A stretch of DNA of 64,000 nucleotides, taken from contig DLHJ01000014.1 in NCBI GenBank assembly GCA_002483145.1, forward strand, positions 1 to 64,000. Direction: 5' to 3'. A program made the translations under genes and the position numbers. Shown piece after piece: positions 46,666-56,889 of this stretch. Numbering within the stretch: the stretch's first letter is position 1; every line of letters begins with the position of its first letter. This stretch comes from Cellvibrio sp. UBA7671 (GTDB taxonomy: Bacteria > Pseudomonadota > Gammaproteobacteria > Pseudomonadales > Cellvibrionaceae). Under the pieces are notes generated by a model. The model was not told the origin of the DNA, did no database searches, and saw only the letters and a list, made by a program, of their open reading frames with translations.

Positions 46666-48081
46666 TTGACTGGTCGTAAAAAATCGGCAGATCACAGCTA
46701 CGATCTTTTGGTTATCGGTTCCGGTCCCTCGGGTGAGGCAGCAGCTATAGCCGCGTCCAAAGCGGGAAAGCGGGTCGGTGTGGTAGAGAATAGGGCGCTG
46801 GTGGGCGGTAGTTGTGCACACAAGGGAACCATTCCTTCCAAATCATTGCGTCATGTCGTTAAGCAAGTTATTCAGTTCAAGAGCAACAGCTTGTTTCGCG
46901 AAATTGGTGATAGCCGCCGTTTAACTTTCCCTCGGGTATTGCAATCAGCCGTTAAAGTTATTCCCAAACAAGTTGAACTGCATACAAATTTTTATGTGCG
47001 CAACCGCGTTAATGTACATATCGGCCAGGCTTCATTTATTGATGCCAACACTGTAACTCTGGTGCAGCTGGATGGTGGTATTGAAACCATCTCGGCTGAC
47101 AATATTGTTATTGCTACCGGTTCGCGCCCCTATCGCCCAGCGGATGTTGATTTTAATCATCCGCGTATTTACGACAGCGATACCATCCTGGATATGCAAC
47201 ATACACCACGGCATATTATTGTTTATGGTGCAGGTGTGATTGGTTGCGAATATGCCTCAATTTTTTCCGGCTTGGGAATGCGTGTTGATTTGATCAATAA
47301 CCGCGAGCGGTTATTGTCATTTCTCGATGATGAAATTTCTGATGCGTTAAGTTATCACCTGCGGGATAGCGGCGTCACTGTGCGTCACAGCGAAGAATAT
47401 GAGGCGATAGAGGCGAGCGATTCAAGCGTTACCTTATTTTTAAAATCGGGTAAGCGTTTGAAGGCAGATGCAATTTTGTGGTGTAACGGCCGCAGTGGTA
47501 ACACTGATGGATTAAATCTTGAAGCGGCAGGTTTAACTGCCGATCATCGCGGTAATTTAAAAGTTGATAATTGCTATTGCACCCAAGTTCCCAATATTTA
47601 TGCGGTAGGTGATGTGGTTGGCTGGCCAAGTTTGGCGAGTGCTTCCTATGGTCAGGGGCGTGCAGTATCCGGAGGTATTTTTGGTGATGAATGCAAGTTA
47701 GTGCAGGATGTTCCCACTGGTATTTATACGCTGCCAGAAATTAGTTCTGTCGGTAAAACTGAAACCGAATTGACTCAGGCAAAAGTGCCCTACGAAGTTG
47801 GCCGTGCATTATTTAAAAATACCGCGCGCGGGCAAATCAGCGGTGAAGATGTGGGTATGCTGAAGCTGTTGTTTCATGTTGATACCTTGGAAATTCTTGG
47901 CGTACATTGTTTTGGCGCTGAAGCAGCAGAGATTGTCCATATCGGCCAGGCGATTATGACGCAGAAAGGTGATGGCAATAATATCCATTACTTCCTCAAT
48001 AATATTTTCAATTATCCGACTATGGCTGAAGCCTATCGAGTTGCTGCGCTTGACGGTATAAACCGTATCAGCCGCCGTTAG
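46666..48081 (+). CDS. sthA: Soluble pyridine nucleotide transhydrogenase
   Basis: The 471-residue flavoprotein equilibrates NADPH and NADP with NAD and NADH. It has the FAD motif [12 protein letters not shown] (about 16-27), the pseudo-disulfide segment [13 protein letters not shown] in which the second redox Cys of lipoamide-dehydrogenase relatives is absent, as in SthA, the NAD motif [15 protein letters not shown] and [14 protein letters not shown]. Translation starts at TTG after AAGGGGA. Location after nqrM matches Pseudomonas. Confidence 0.96.
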   Translation: MTGRKKSADHSYDLLVIGSGPSGEAAAIAASKAGKRVGVVENRALVGGSCAHKGTIPSKSLRHVVKQVIQFKSNSLFREIGDSRRLTFPRVLQSAVKVIPKQVELHTNFYVRNRVNVHIGQASFIDANTVTLVQLDGGIETISADNIVIATGSRPYRPADVDFNHPRIYDSDTILDMQHTPRHIIVYGAGVIGCEYASIFSGLGMRVDLINNRERLLSFLDDEISDALSYHLRDSGVTVRHSEEYEAIEASDSSVTLFLKSGKRLKADAILWCNGRSGNTDGLNLEAAGLTADHRGNLKVDNCYCTQVPNIYAVGDVVGWPSLASASYGQGRAVSGGIFGDECKLVQDVPTGIYTLPEISSVGKTETELTQAKVPYEVGRALFKNTARGQISGEDVGMLKLLFHVDTLEILGVHCFGAEAAEIVHIGQAIMTQKGDGNNIHYFLNNIFNYPTMAEAYRVAALDGINRISRR

Positions 48082-48097
48082 TTAATGATGCGAACTC

Positions 48098-48135
48098 AAT
48101 AAAAAAGGGTGCAATCTATTGCGCCCTTTTTTATT
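48098..48135. terminator. Bidirectional terminator between sthA and the next gene
   Basis: A 17-bp stem with one G-T pair (core AAGGGTGCAA/TTGCGCCCTT, loop TCTA) has A and T runs on its ends and lies between convergent genes. Confidence 0.93.
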
Positions 48136-48157
48136 GCTACACATTATTGTGTGGATA

Positions 48158-48502
48158 CTACGGGTTTTCTTTGGTGGGATTTGCTTCGGACGGGTTAGCT
48201 TTGGGCTGAAAATTTCTCACGCAGTGAATGACCGTATTGCTATCAAAATACACCGTAAATTCTTGATACTTCCAGCGCGAGATAGGTGGTTGCCCCTTTG
48301 CTGGAATTTCTTCCAATGGCTCACCAAACAGCGCTTTCACCCGCTCTTTGCTCATGCCTTTGGTGGGCATATCAACAGGTATTTGATTTTTGGCTTGTTC
48401 GCCAACTGGGATCCGAATGTCTTCTGCGAGTGAAGTCTGAATACAGATAGTAAATCCCACCACACAGACGAAGAATAGGTTCAGGAATTTTCGCGGGGTC
48501 AT
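48158..48502 (-). CDS. Small exported protein of unknown function
   Basis: The 114-residue product has a signal peptide (to about residue 26, SLA-E) and a short domain with GMSKERVKALFGEPLEE and RWKYQEFTVYFDSNTVIH, then a Pro/Asn/Lys-rich tail. The M-x5-V-x3-GEP pattern recalls BamE/SmpA-like small envelope proteins, and a similar gene occupies this place in Pseudomonas, but the identity is not firm. I chose the ATG at 48502 because it has AGGTGA upstream and yields a clean signal peptide. It lies 29 nt downstream of the PilZ gene. Confidence 0.75.
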   Translation of the reverse strand: MTPRKFLNLFFVCVVGFTICIQTSLAEDIRIPVGEQAKNQIPVDMPTKGMSKERVKALFGEPLEEIPAKGQPPISRWKYQEFTVYFDSNTVIHCVRNFQPKANPSEANPTKENP

Positions 48503-48531
48503 ATTGGTCAAATCACCTTTAACAATCATAG

Positions 48532-49104
48532 TTACTGGAGCGAATGCTGACTTCTCCGGCGTTCGGCCATTTGTGCCCGCATTATTTGTTGACCGATCAG
48601 CTGCTGTTGCGCATCGGTCACGCTATGAAATTTTGCCGCAATTTGATATTCCCCTGTGTTACTGGGTTCACAGCGAATGATTTTGGCAAACAGGACAAGG
48701 CCCGCGTTGCTTGGTAAAAAAATCAGCCTTAGGGCGATGTGGGAGTTTGCTTCCAGTGCGCGCGAGCTGCCAAAGGCGATTCCACCCTCGCTCAGGTTTA
48801 CCTGTTTAATCGTTTTTGATGGGGGTAGGGGTTTGGAGTCGGTCATCAGCTGTTGGCTGATAATGTCTATCTTGCGGTTCAGGTTGTGCAAGTATTCACC
48901 CAGTGCGCGGCTGGTATCTTTGATCTGGTGAAATAGATGGGCATTGTCATTGTCGATCTTGCGTAATTCAGCAAAGAGTTTAAGCGACGCGGTATTGGGG
49001 AACTGCAACTCCGCCGCAGCGGTGTTTGCGGTAATCTCATCAACCTCTTTGAATTCAATAGCGATACTTTCATCAATGCGAAAGTAACTGCGACGTTCGC
49101 TCAT
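48532..49104 (-). CDS. PilZ domain protein
   Basis: The 190-residue cytoplasmic protein begins ERRSYFRIDE, includes a helical middle region (about 50-105) and ends with a PilZ-like beta barrel: NLSEGGIAFGSSRALE (about 117-132), RCEPSNTGEYQIAAKF. The c-di-GMP-binding RxxxR pattern may be represented by RRSYFR at the N-terminus and the D/N-x-S-x-x-G by NLSEGG; binding is not proven. It may couple c-di-GMP to surface behaviour. It is divergent from lolC and precedes the small exported protein. Confidence 0.85.
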   Translation of the reverse strand: MSERRSYFRIDESIAIEFKEVDEITANTAAAELQFPNTASLKLFAELRKIDNDNAHLFHQIKDTSRALGEYLHNLNRKIDIISQQLMTDSKPLPPSKTIKQVNLSEGGIAFGSSRALEANSHIALRLIFLPSNAGLVLFAKIIRCEPSNTGEYQIAAKFHSVTDAQQQLIGQQIMRAQMAERRRSQHSLQ

Positions 49105-49192
49105 AACCCGGCTCTTCCAAATTTTGTGATGCAGTAAACATAGCACAAGCCAGCGATAAGTGGCGCGGCTTTATCGATTATGAGGAGCGGTT

Positions 49193-50470
49193 TTGCTTGA
49201 GCAAATGGGGCCAATTGGGTTTAATGCGCCCATGCTAAAAAACATCCCTCTTTATATCGGCTTGCGCTATACCCGCGCCAAGCGCCGAAACCAGTTTATC
49301 TCTTTCATTAGTGCCTTTTCATTGGTGGGTATGGCGCTGGGTGTTATGGCTCTGATTATCGTATTGTCGGTAATGAATGGCTTTGACCGGGAAATGAAGG
49401 AGCGCATCCTTAGCGTAATCCCCCATGGTTTTGTCGATCAGCTTCCTGCCCTGAAGGATTGGCAAGCACTATCCGCGCAGGTTAACCAGCATCCACAGGT
49501 AGTGGCTTCTGCCCCCTATATCGCCAGCAGTGCCATGGTGAACTACGCCGGTGGCGTGGAGGCGATAGAGTTACAGGGCATATTGCCTGAGGCTGAAGCA
49601 CAAGTATCAATTGTCGAACAGCGAATGGTAGTGGGCTCAATGATGCAGTTGCAGCCGGGTGAATACGGCATTGTCATGGGGCGTTTGCTCGCGAGCCGTT
49701 TAATGCTTGCTCCCGGCGATAAAATTCGTATTACCTCTCCCGAAATCAACATCACCCCGATGGGAGCTTTTGCTCGCTCGCGTAGTTTTACATTGGTTGG
49801 TGTCTTTGAAGTCGGTGCTCAAGTGGATAGCACTCTTGCGCTCATTCATGTGCAAGATGCGCAAAAGTTTTTGCGTAAACCTGGTGTGCAAGGGCTACAT
49901 GTGAAAACCGACAATATGTTTGTGGCGGCGCAGATAATGAGTGAGCTGCGTGCACAATTGGGCGATGACTATAGAGTTAAGGATTGGAGCCAAACCCAAG
50001 GCAGTTTATTCCAGGCGGTGAAGATGGAAAAAATCGTCGTAGGTTCACTGCTGATGATTATTATCGCGGTCGCGGCGTTTAATATTGTCTCCAGTTTGGT
50101 GCTGATGGTTGCTGACAAGCGCTCGGATATTGCGGTATTGCGAACCATGGGTGTGAGTGCGCGGCAGGTTATGGCGATCTTTATTGTGCAGGGTAGTGCG
50201 ATAGGTTTTTTTGGAACCTTTATCGGTACCGTTATAGGGTGCATTGTTGCTTCGGCACTGACGCCTATCATGAGCGCGGTAGAATCATTATTTGGTGTGC
50301 AGGTATTTGATCCAGAGATGTATTTCATTAGTCAATTACCTTCAATTTTACTCTGGCAAGATGTTGCATTGATTTGCTGTATCGCATTGCTACTGAGTTT
50401 TATCGCCACACTATATCCCGCTTACCGCGCCTCCCAAATCGAACCTGCGGAAGCCTTGCGTTATGAATAA
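49193..50470 (+). CDS. lolC: Lipoprotein-releasing ABC transporter permease LolC
   Basis: The permease of LolCDE extracts lipoproteins from the inner membrane for LolA. It has a first membrane helix (about 35-60 from the chosen start), a large periplasmic MacB-like domain and three C-terminal helices ending in YPAYRASQIEPAEALRYE. The TTG at 49193 has GAGGAG five bases before it (425 residues); the family N-terminus aligns with the ATG at 49232, and a start there (412 residues) lacks a site. lolD begins 48 nt later. Confidence 0.94.
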   Translation: MLEQMGPIGFNAPMLKNIPLYIGLRYTRAKRRNQFISFISAFSLVGMALGVMALIIVLSVMNGFDREMKERILSVIPHGFVDQLPALKDWQALSAQVNQHPQVVASAPYIASSAMVNYAGGVEAIELQGILPEAEAQVSIVEQRMVVGSMMQLQPGEYGIVMGRLLASRLMLAPGDKIRITSPEINITPMGAFARSRSFTLVGVFEVGAQVDSTLALIHVQDAQKFLRKPGVQGLHVKTDNMFVAAQIMSELRAQLGDDYRVKDWSQTQGSLFQAVKMEKIVVGSLLMIIIAVAAFNIVSSLVLMVADKRSDIAVLRTMGVSARQVMAIFIVQGSAIGFFGTFIGTVIGCIVASALTPIMSAVESLFGVQVFDPEMYFISQLPSILLWQDVALICCIALLLSFIATLYPAYRASQIEPAEALRYE

Positions 50471-50518
50471 ATGTTTCGTCTTTGATTATCCTTGCGTTCG
50501 CTATACGGGCCCAGTGTT

Positions 50519-51214
50519 ATGAATGATTCCGCTCCGGTTTTAGTTTGCCAGCAGGTAAGTAAAAGTTATCGCCAGGGTGCACTTGCGGTAGATGTGCTGC
50601 GCAATGTGAATTTCCAAATAAATTCGCGTGAGCGTGTGGCGATTGTCGGTGCGTCCGGCTCCGGTAAATCCACGCTGTTAAATATTCTCGGTGGTTTGGA
50701 TGTGCCCGATAGCGGTGATGTGAGTGTGGCAGGTGAACTTTTATCGCATCTGAGTGCCGATGAGCGCGGTCGTTTACGCAACCGCAGTTTGGGTTTTGTT
50801 TATCAGTTTCATCATTTATTGCCTGAATTTACTGCGCTTGAAAATGTCGCTATGCCATTGTTGATTGGTAAACAGCCAATGGCAATTGCAAAACAACGTG
50901 CATTGGAATTGTTGGCGCGTGTTGGTCTGGCCAAACGTGTGGATCACAAACCCTCCGAGCTTTCGGGTGGTGAACGTCAGCGTGTCGCCATTGCTCGCGC
51001 GTTGGTAACCAATCCAGCCTGCGTGTTGATGGATGAACCGACGGGCAATCTCGATAGCCATGCAGCAGATGCGATTCAGGCGTTAATGCTGGAGTTAAAT
51101 CAATCCATTGGTACTAGTTTTGTGGTAGTAACTCACGACCCACGCCTTGCTGCGCGTATGGATCGCACGCTCACGTTGGTGGATGGCGCCTTGGTTGGCG
51201 CAGAGGCTTATTAA
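50519..51214 (+). CDS. lolD: Lipoprotein-releasing ABC transporter ATPase LolD
   Basis: The 231-residue ATPase has Walker [10 protein letters not shown] (about residues 43-51), the signature [15 protein letters not shown] (about 147-161), Walker [13 protein letters not shown] and the H-loop VVTHDP. It drives LolC/LolE. The ATG at 50519 gives a normal length (E. coli 233) but its upstream site is weak, so coupling to lolC is possible. It overlaps lolE by one base (TAATG). Confidence 0.96.
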   Translation: MNDSAPVLVCQQVSKSYRQGALAVDVLRNVNFQINSRERVAIVGASGSGKSTLLNILGGLDVPDSGDVSVAGELLSHLSADERGRLRNRSLGFVYQFHHLLPEFTALENVAMPLLIGKQPMAIAKQRALELLARVGLAKRVDHKPSELSGGERQRVAIARALVTNPACVLMDEPTGNLDSHAADAIQALMLELNQSIGTSFVVVTHDPRLAARMDRTLTLVDGALVGAEAY

Positions 51215-52443
51215 TGTTTAGCCGCTATATATTTCTGGTTGGTACCCGCTACGGAATTTCACAGGGGCACAGTCACTTAGTTTCATTTATTTCGCGTTTG
51301 TCCACCGCAGGTTTGGTAATTGGCGTTGCGCTATTAATTCTGGTCATGTCGATCATGAATGGTTTTGATAAAGAGCTGCGCGAAAATATTTTGGGCGTTA
51401 TGCCGCATGCGAGAATCTATCACAGTCACGCTATTGAACATCCCGAAAAACTAATTGCTGATCTGAAACAACATCCTCGCGTCCTTGCCGCGTCGCCTTA
51501 TGTGGAATTACAAGGCTTGCTTAGCTATCAAAAGCGCGTAGCACCGGTGGCTATTTTTGGAGTCGATGCTGAACTGGAAAAGGCCACTTCCAAGCTGCCT
51601 GGGTTACTACCTAAAGGAACACTTGAATCGCTGGCAACAGCTGAAGCGGGAATTGTGATTGGTCGAGGAGTTGCGGAAAAATTAAATGTGGCTGAGGCCG
51701 ATTCGATCAGTTTAATCATTCCTGTTGAAGGCGGTTCATCACCGCGTGTTAAAGTCGTTACTGTGCTCGCCATTTTTGATACCCATAGTGATGTTGATAA
51801 CGCACTGGCTCTTATGGATATCAATGCCGCAGCAGAGCTTTCGGGTTACGCAGGGCAAATTACCGGTGTGCGTTTAAAAGTAGATGATTTATTCGCTGCC
51901 CCGGAAATCGTGCGTGGAATTATGCAAACGTTACCACAGGATTATTACGGTTCCAGCTGGATGGCCACCCACGGCGGTGTGTACCAGTCCATTAAAATGT
52001 CTAAAAATATGGTTGGTATGTTGCTGTTTTTAATTATCGCTATTGCTGCGTTTAATCTGGTGTCCACCCTGATTATGGTAGTAGTCGATAAGCAGGGTGA
52101 TATAGCGATAATGCGCACAATGGGCGCGTCCACCGCAGAGATCATAACGATTTTTATGGTGCAGGGCGGCTTGATTGGTTTGATTGGAACATCTATTGGT
52201 TTAGTGCTGGGCGTGACGCTCTCTTATTTTGTTACACCGCTGGTGCAATGGATTGAAAAAATTTTTGGCGTTCAGTTTTTACACTCAGATGTATATCCCA
52301 TTACTTACTTGCCATCGGAATTGGTTGCCGGTGATATTGCCAAAGTGGTCATTACGGCGCTGCTGATTAGTTTTTTTGTCAGCCTGTATCCCGCTTGGCG
52401 CGCGAGTAAAATCCAACCGGCAGATGCACTGCGTTACGAGTAG
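51214..52443 (+). CDS. lolE: Lipoprotein-releasing ABC transporter permease LolE
   Basis: The 409-residue permease has the same fold as LolC: helix 1 (about 30-50), a periplasmic domain and three helices, ending YPAWRASKIQPADALRYE. The organism therefore keeps the two-permease LolCDE rather than the single-permease LolFD version. The ATG overlaps the lolD stop. A terminator follows. Confidence 0.95.
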   Translation: MFSRYIFLVGTRYGISQGHSHLVSFISRLSTAGLVIGVALLILVMSIMNGFDKELRENILGVMPHARIYHSHAIEHPEKLIADLKQHPRVLAASPYVELQGLLSYQKRVAPVAIFGVDAELEKATSKLPGLLPKGTLESLATAEAGIVIGRGVAEKLNVAEADSISLIIPVEGGSSPRVKVVTVLAIFDTHSDVDNALALMDINAAAELSGYAGQITGVRLKVDDLFAAPEIVRGIMQTLPQDYYGSSWMATHGGVYQSIKMSKNMVGMLLFLIIAIAAFNLVSTLIMVVVDKQGDIAIMRTMGASTAEIITIFMVQGGLIGLIGTSIGLVLGVTLSYFVTPLVQWIEKIFGVQFLHSDVYPITYLPSELVAGDIAKVVITALLISFFVSLYPAWRASKIQPADALRYE

Positions 52444-52463
52444 TTGGATAAAATATTGTGCAC

Positions 52464-52491
52464 AAAAAAGCCCGCGCTAGCGGGCTTTTTT
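52464..52491. terminator. Bidirectional terminator after lolE
   Basis: A perfect 12-bp stem AAAAAAGCCCGC/GCGGGCTTTTTT around GCTA lies between convergent lolE and the DUF2062 gene, with A/T runs on both strands. Confidence 0.95.
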
Positions 52492-52497
52492 ACGATT

Positions 52498-53037
52498 TTA
52501 TTTTTGCTCTTCTGCCATTTTATCAGCACGCATTTTTTGGCGCTTTTTCCAGTTGTGGTTTACATGCCAGCGCCAATAGAGTTGCATTCCAAAATATCCC
52601 AGTGCCCCAAAAATCAAACCGGTTAACACCGAGCCTGCCAATAGGGGTTTCCATAGGTGGCCGAACTCATTGGCCAGCCAATCCCAAGTTAATTCCGGCT
52701 CAACCATCAGTGGTTCAGACTGCAAAATCACACTGCCGACTTGATAAGTGATAAAAAAGAAAAACGGCATGGTGAAAGGGTTGGTAATCCACACTAATGC
52801 AACAGAAATAGGCAGATTGCAGCGAAACAAAAGCGCCGCACCCGCTGCAACAGGCATTTGTCCAGGAATAGGTAAAAGTGCAATGAACAAGCCCCAAAAA
52901 AAAGCAACAGAGACTGAGTGGCGGTTTAAGTGAAATAGGTTAGGGTCATGCAGCAAGTCCCCTAGAAAGTGCAGGGCAGGGTTGCTTTTGATTGCAGCGG
53001 GGGTGGGAATAAACCGTTTCAGTAGATTGCGAGCCAT
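52498..53037 (-). CDS. DUF2062 inner-membrane protein
   Basis: The 179-residue protein has three hydrophobic segments (about 45-70, 75-100 and 135-158) and the DUF2062 pattern SVAFFWGLFIALLPIPGQM with WITNPFTMPFFFFITY. Family function is not known. The ATG at 53037 gives the usual MARNLLKRFIPTP N-terminus over an upstream in-frame ATG at 53073. Its place next to lolE is shared with Pseudomonas. Confidence 0.88.
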   Translation of the reverse strand: MARNLLKRFIPTPAAIKSNPALHFLGDLLHDPNLFHLNRHSVSVAFFWGLFIALLPIPGQMPVAAGAALLFRCNLPISVALVWITNPFTMPFFFFITYQVGSVILQSEPLMVEPELTWDWLANEFGHLWKPLLAGSVLTGLIFGALGYFGMQLYWRWHVNHNWKKRQKMRADKMAEEQK

Positions 53038-53243
53038 GCTTAAACCAGAGTACTGCCAAAAATGAACCGGCATTATGCCTTTAAATGATCATGAAGACTA
53101 TGTGATCTGCAGATGAGGGGCATGTGAGCTGCGACCTTGTCTGCTGCCGCAGGATGCCATAAGCTGCGCGACAATCTGATGACAAAGGAATTTCGGTCAG
53201 CAGGTTGTACCTGATGTAACTACTGGCAATAAGGAATATCGCC

Positions 53244-55637
53244 ATGCCCTTCGCATTATTGCTGTTTTCCCTCGGTGTTATCGCGGTTAGTTTTGCCCCT
53301 CAACTACCTCCTTTATGGAGCCTGGTGTTTTTATTTCCTCTCTTTGTAGCGTGTTGGCGGTGGCGGACTATGCGTCATTGCTTGGCCATATCACTTGGTC
53401 TGGCATGGGGGATCGCTGTTGGCCATAGTTTGCTTGCTATGCAGTTGGATGATGATCTGGCGGGTAAAGATCTTATTGTCACCGGACATATTCAGGGGCT
53501 ACCAGAGCGCGATGATCGTCGCTTACGTTTTAACCTTCGCGTCAATTCCGCTGTCACTGCTGCAGGTCAGGCTATTCCTGTCGAGCACTTTCCCGCCAAG
53601 CTTCAACTGAGCTGGTACTTGTATCAACGCAAAGGGTCCTTATCCGACCTTCCTGCTCTTGCAATTGGTGATGAGTGGCAGCTGCGTGTGCGGCTCAAGC
53701 GACCGCGTGGTTTTGTCAATCCGGAGGGGTTTGATTATCACGCCTGGCTGTTGCGCCAGGGTATAGGTGCAACCGGTTATGTGATTGATCATCGCAATAA
53801 TCATCACCTCAATTCAGGTGATGATTATTTTAATCTGGATGATTGGATCAACCAGCAGCGTTACCAACTGCAGCAGTGGATAGTTGCGCGCAGTAAGAGC
53901 AGCGAACGCGGAATTTTAATTGCGCTATTGATTGGCGATTCCGCCTTGGTTGATAAAAGCCAATGGGCGCGTATGCAGCAGACAGGCACTAGCCACCTGA
54001 TAGCGATATCCGGCCTTCACGTTGGTTTTCTTGCGATCTTTGGCTTTTATGTCGGCCTCTCGTTGGGGAAGTGTGTGCAGCTGGTGTGGCATCGTTGCCC
54101 TGCGTTAATGATCGCCTGGTGTTCGGCGATTCTGTGTGCGAGTTTTTATTCGGCGCTCGCCGGTTTCAATATTCCCACTGTGCGCACCTTGATTATGTTG
54201 GTGGTTTTTTATCTCGCCTGTTTAGGGCGGCGCAGTATTAACATCGCGGATATTTTCTGTCTCGCACTTGCGTTGGTGGTAGTGCTTGATCCTCTCGCCG
54301 CGTTGGATATGGGATTTTGGTTATCCTTTGGTGCGGTGGCGCTATTATTAATTTATTTTTCCGGGCGCTTGGTGCCCAAACAAACCGCCGAGCCTTGGTC
54401 GGGTTACAGTGTTGCTAATTTGATAGTGGGTTTTATTCGCTCGCAGTGGGCCATGTTCATTGGTTTATTAGTGCCGCTCAGTGTGTTAGTCAGTTGTGTC
54501 TCTTTGGTAGCGCCTGTCGCCAACGGTATTGCCATTCCCCTGATTACTTTTTTAGTGGTTCCACTGCTATTAGTTAGCGCAGCTACTCGCAATCTCTTGG
54601 GTGATACCAGCGATTTTTTATTGAGTGGTGCAGGCTGGTTGATGGAAATATTAAAAATATTTTTAGAGGGATTACTTGCGGTTGGCGGTGCTTGGTCAAG
54701 CCCTGTTGTAGCTTTTAGTCCGACACTGGCTTTATTAATCGCATTGAGTTGTTGTGTGTTGCTGCTTCCCAAAGGTTTATTTCCCCGCGTACTGGGTTGG
54801 TGTGGTTTATTGTTGGGTGTGGGGTTGGGTATTGTTATTGATCCGCCGAATCAGCCTGATTTAAAACTGAAAATATTGGATGTGGGGCAGGGTAGTGCCT
54901 TTGTTGTACAGGTTGGTGAGAAAACACTGGTATACGATACTGGCCCAAAATATACCGACGACTTTAATGCGGGCAGCGGCATAGTCGCCCCTTATTTATA
55001 TGCACAGGGAATTAACCATATTAATCGATTAGTGGTGAGCCATGGGGATATGGACCATGCCGGCGGCTTAACGGGATTGCTGGAAAAAATAGCGGTGGAG
55101 CATCTTTTCGCGGGCGAGCCGGAAAAAATTCCGCCAGAAGTGGCGAACACAATTGAATCACAATCTTGCCATCAAGCGTCTGAATGGCAGTGGCAAAAAG
55201 TGCGCTTCCAGTTTTTACAATTTGCACAAGCAACGGGGACCAGTGCTAATAATCACTCCTGTGTATTGTTGATCAGTTATGCGGGGCAACATATTTTATT
55301 GCCCGGCGATATTGAAACGTCTGTTGAGAATCAATTATTGCGCAATCAAAATCTGCCGGAAAAATTGAATGTATTATTGGCTGCACATCATGGCAGCCGC
55401 ACGTCCTCGGGGGCAGGTTTTGTTAATAAAATGCAACCGGAGGTGGTTATCTATTCTGCAGGCTATCGCAGTCAGCACGGTCATCCGCACCGGCAAGTCC
55501 GGCAGCGTTATCAGGCCGTGGGTAGCCGTGAGCTCAATACCGCGTACTCTGGTGCGATTTTATTTGAGTGGGATCAGGGCAGCTTGCAACTAGTTCGTGA
55601 GTACCGCCAGTCTAATCGGCGGTATTGGTTTGACTGA
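53244..55637 (+). CDS. comEC: DNA internalisation competence protein ComEC/Rec2
   Basis: The 797-residue inner-membrane channel for single-stranded DNA uptake has an N-terminal DUF4131/OB region (about 1-230), the ComEC competence core with many membrane helices (about 230-520; HLIAISGLHVGFLAIFGF, STALAGFNIPTVRTLIML-like), and a C-terminal metallo-beta-lactamase domain with VVSHGDMDHAGGL and LLAAHHGSRTSSG. It is required for natural transformation in relatives. Intact length suggests a working gene. It precedes the ExbB/ExbD pair. Confidence 0.95.
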   Translation: MPFALLLFSLGVIAVSFAPQLPPLWSLVFLFPLFVACWRWRTMRHCLAISLGLAWGIAVGHSLLAMQLDDDLAGKDLIVTGHIQGLPERDDRRLRFNLRVNSAVTAAGQAIPVEHFPAKLQLSWYLYQRKGSLSDLPALAIGDEWQLRVRLKRPRGFVNPEGFDYHAWLLRQGIGATGYVIDHRNNHHLNSGDDYFNLDDWINQQRYQLQQWIVARSKSSERGILIALLIGDSALVDKSQWARMQQTGTSHLIAISGLHVGFLAIFGFYVGLSLGKCVQLVWHRCPALMIAWCSAILCASFYSALAGFNIPTVRTLIMLVVFYLACLGRRSINIADIFCLALALVVVLDPLAALDMGFWLSFGAVALLLIYFSGRLVPKQTAEPWSGYSVANLIVGFIRSQWAMFIGLLVPLSVLVSCVSLVAPVANGIAIPLITFLVVPLLLVSAATRNLLGDTSDFLLSGAGWLMEILKIFLEGLLAVGGAWSSPVVAFSPTLALLIALSCCVLLLPKGLFPRVLGWCGLLLGVGLGIVIDPPNQPDLKLKILDVGQGSAFVVQVGEKTLVYDTGPKYTDDFNAGSGIVAPYLYAQGINHINRLVVSHGDMDHAGGLTGLLEKIAVEHLFAGEPEKIPPEVANTIESQSCHQASEWQWQKVRFQFLQFAQATGTSANNHSCVLLISYAGQHILLPGDIETSVENQLLRNQNLPEKLNVLLAAHHGSRTSSGAGFVNKMQPEVVIYSAGYRSQHGHPHRQVRQRYQAVGSRELNTAYSGAILFEWDQGSLQLVREYRQSNRRYWFD

Positions 55638-55651
55638 TACAGCCAATACCG
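55620..55651 (+). repeat. Inverted repeat over the comEC stop codon
   Basis: CGGTATTGG (55620-55628) pairs with CCAATACCG (55643-55651) across a 14-nt loop that contains the TGA stop. No T-tract follows, so it may stabilise the mRNA end rather than terminate. Confidence 0.4.
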
Positions 55652-55785
55652 GGTACAGATGCAACTTCTTCACACATTTGCAGACAAAGCAGTCTGCCCC
55701 ATGGCAATCCCTGGTTCTTGTGGTAATGTACGCCGCGACATGGAGCCATGCGCTCAACTGATTTGTACAATAAGAGGAAGCATCT

Positions 55786-56412
55786 GTGTTTGAGATTTTT
55801 TTAGCTGGCGGTATTTTGATGTGGCCAATCCTGGCCTGTTCATTGATTGTGATTGCAATCAGCGCCGAGCGTTATTGGACGCTCAATCCCGCCAAAATTG
55901 CCCCTAAGACCTTGTTGGCACAAGTGTGGAGTTGGATTAAAAACAACCAGCTCGATGCCTCCAAACTGCGTGAGCTCAAGCAATCTTCCCCTTTGGGCCA
56001 AATTCTCGCCGCTGGTTTGAGCAATTCCAAACATGGCCGCGAAGTGATGAAAGATTCGGTGCAGGAAGCGGCGAGCCAGGTAATCCATGAGCTCGAGCGC
56101 TATGTAAACATTCTTGGCACCATCGCGAATATAGCGCCGCTCCTCGGGTTGTTGGGTACTGTGTTCGGTATGATCCAAGTGTTTAATTCGATTATGGTTC
56201 AGGGCACAGGTAATACCGGAGTGTTGGCTGGCGGTATTTCGGTTGCGCTTTACACCACAGCGGCGGGATTAATCGTCGCGATTCCAGCAATGATTGCGCA
56301 CCGGTTTTTCCAGCGCCGCATAGATTCCATTGTTGTCACCATGGAAGAGGAAGCGATCAAATTGGTTGATGCACTGCACAGCGACCGTCGAGTCGATGTG
56401 AAATTGGTTTAA
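55786..56412 (+). CDS. ExbB/TolQ family proton channel protein
   Basis: The 208-residue inner-membrane protein has helix 1 at about 8-28, a cytoplasmic loop and two C-terminal helices with the family core NIAPLLGLLGTVFGMIQVFN (about 115-134) and GISVALYTTAAGLIVAIPAMIAHRF (about 148-172). With ExbD it converts proton flow into mechanical work for a partner that cannot be named from sequence. GAGGA precedes the GTG start. It is linked to exbD by 16 nt. Confidence 0.93.
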   Translation: MFEIFLAGGILMWPILACSLIVIAISAERYWTLNPAKIAPKTLLAQVWSWIKNNQLDASKLRELKQSSPLGQILAAGLSNSKHGREVMKDSVQEAASQVIHELERYVNILGTIANIAPLLGLLGTVFGMIQVFNSIMVQGTGNTGVLAGGISVALYTTAAGLIVAIPAMIAHRFFQRRIDSIVVTMEEEAIKLVDALHSDRRVDVKLV

Positions 56413-56428
56413 GGCGCGGGGTCGCAAC

Positions 56429-56854
56429 GTGAAATTTCGTCGCCAGAGAACTGAAGATGAAGGTATCAATCTAACGCCTTTGATTGATGTGGTGTTTTTG
56501 TTGCTGATCTTCTTTATGGTTTCCACCACCTTCACTAAAGAGACGCACTTGAGTGTTGATCTGCCGGAAGCTGTCGGTGAGCAGAGTAGTGAGTTACCGG
56601 ATCAGATTGAAATTCTTATCAGCACTGAGGGTAGTTATTCGGTAAATGGCCAAGCGCTTGTTAACAGTAAAATTGAAACATTGAAGTCGGCAATAACCAA
56701 AACTGCCGAGGGTAATACCAAAGTTCCATTGGTGATTACCGCCGACGCCAAAACTCCGCACCAAGCGGTCGTGCAGGCTATGGATGCAGCGGGTCAGCTG
56801 GGTTTCGCCCATTTGAGTATCACCACCCGCCAACCCGAGCCTGAAAAAGACTAG
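56429..56854 (+). CDS. ExbD/TolR family biopolymer transport protein
   Basis: The 141-residue partner of the preceding gene has one N-terminal membrane helix with the conserved Asp, NLTPLIDVVFLLLIFFMV (about residues 14-31), and a periplasmic domain ending KTPHQAVVQAMDAAGQLGF. Start is GTG (56429). Like its Pseudomonas homolog between comEC and lpxK, no TonB or energised receptor adjoins it. Confidence 0.93.
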   Translation: MKFRRQRTEDEGINLTPLIDVVFLLLIFFMVSTTFTKETHLSVDLPEAVGEQSSELPDQIEILISTEGSYSVNGQALVNSKIETLKSAITKTAEGNTKVPLVITADAKTPHQAVVQAMDAAGQLGFAHLSITTRQPEPEKD

Positions 56855-56889
56855 CGACTCGGTTACAATTCTGCCCAGCTTCGCAACCC

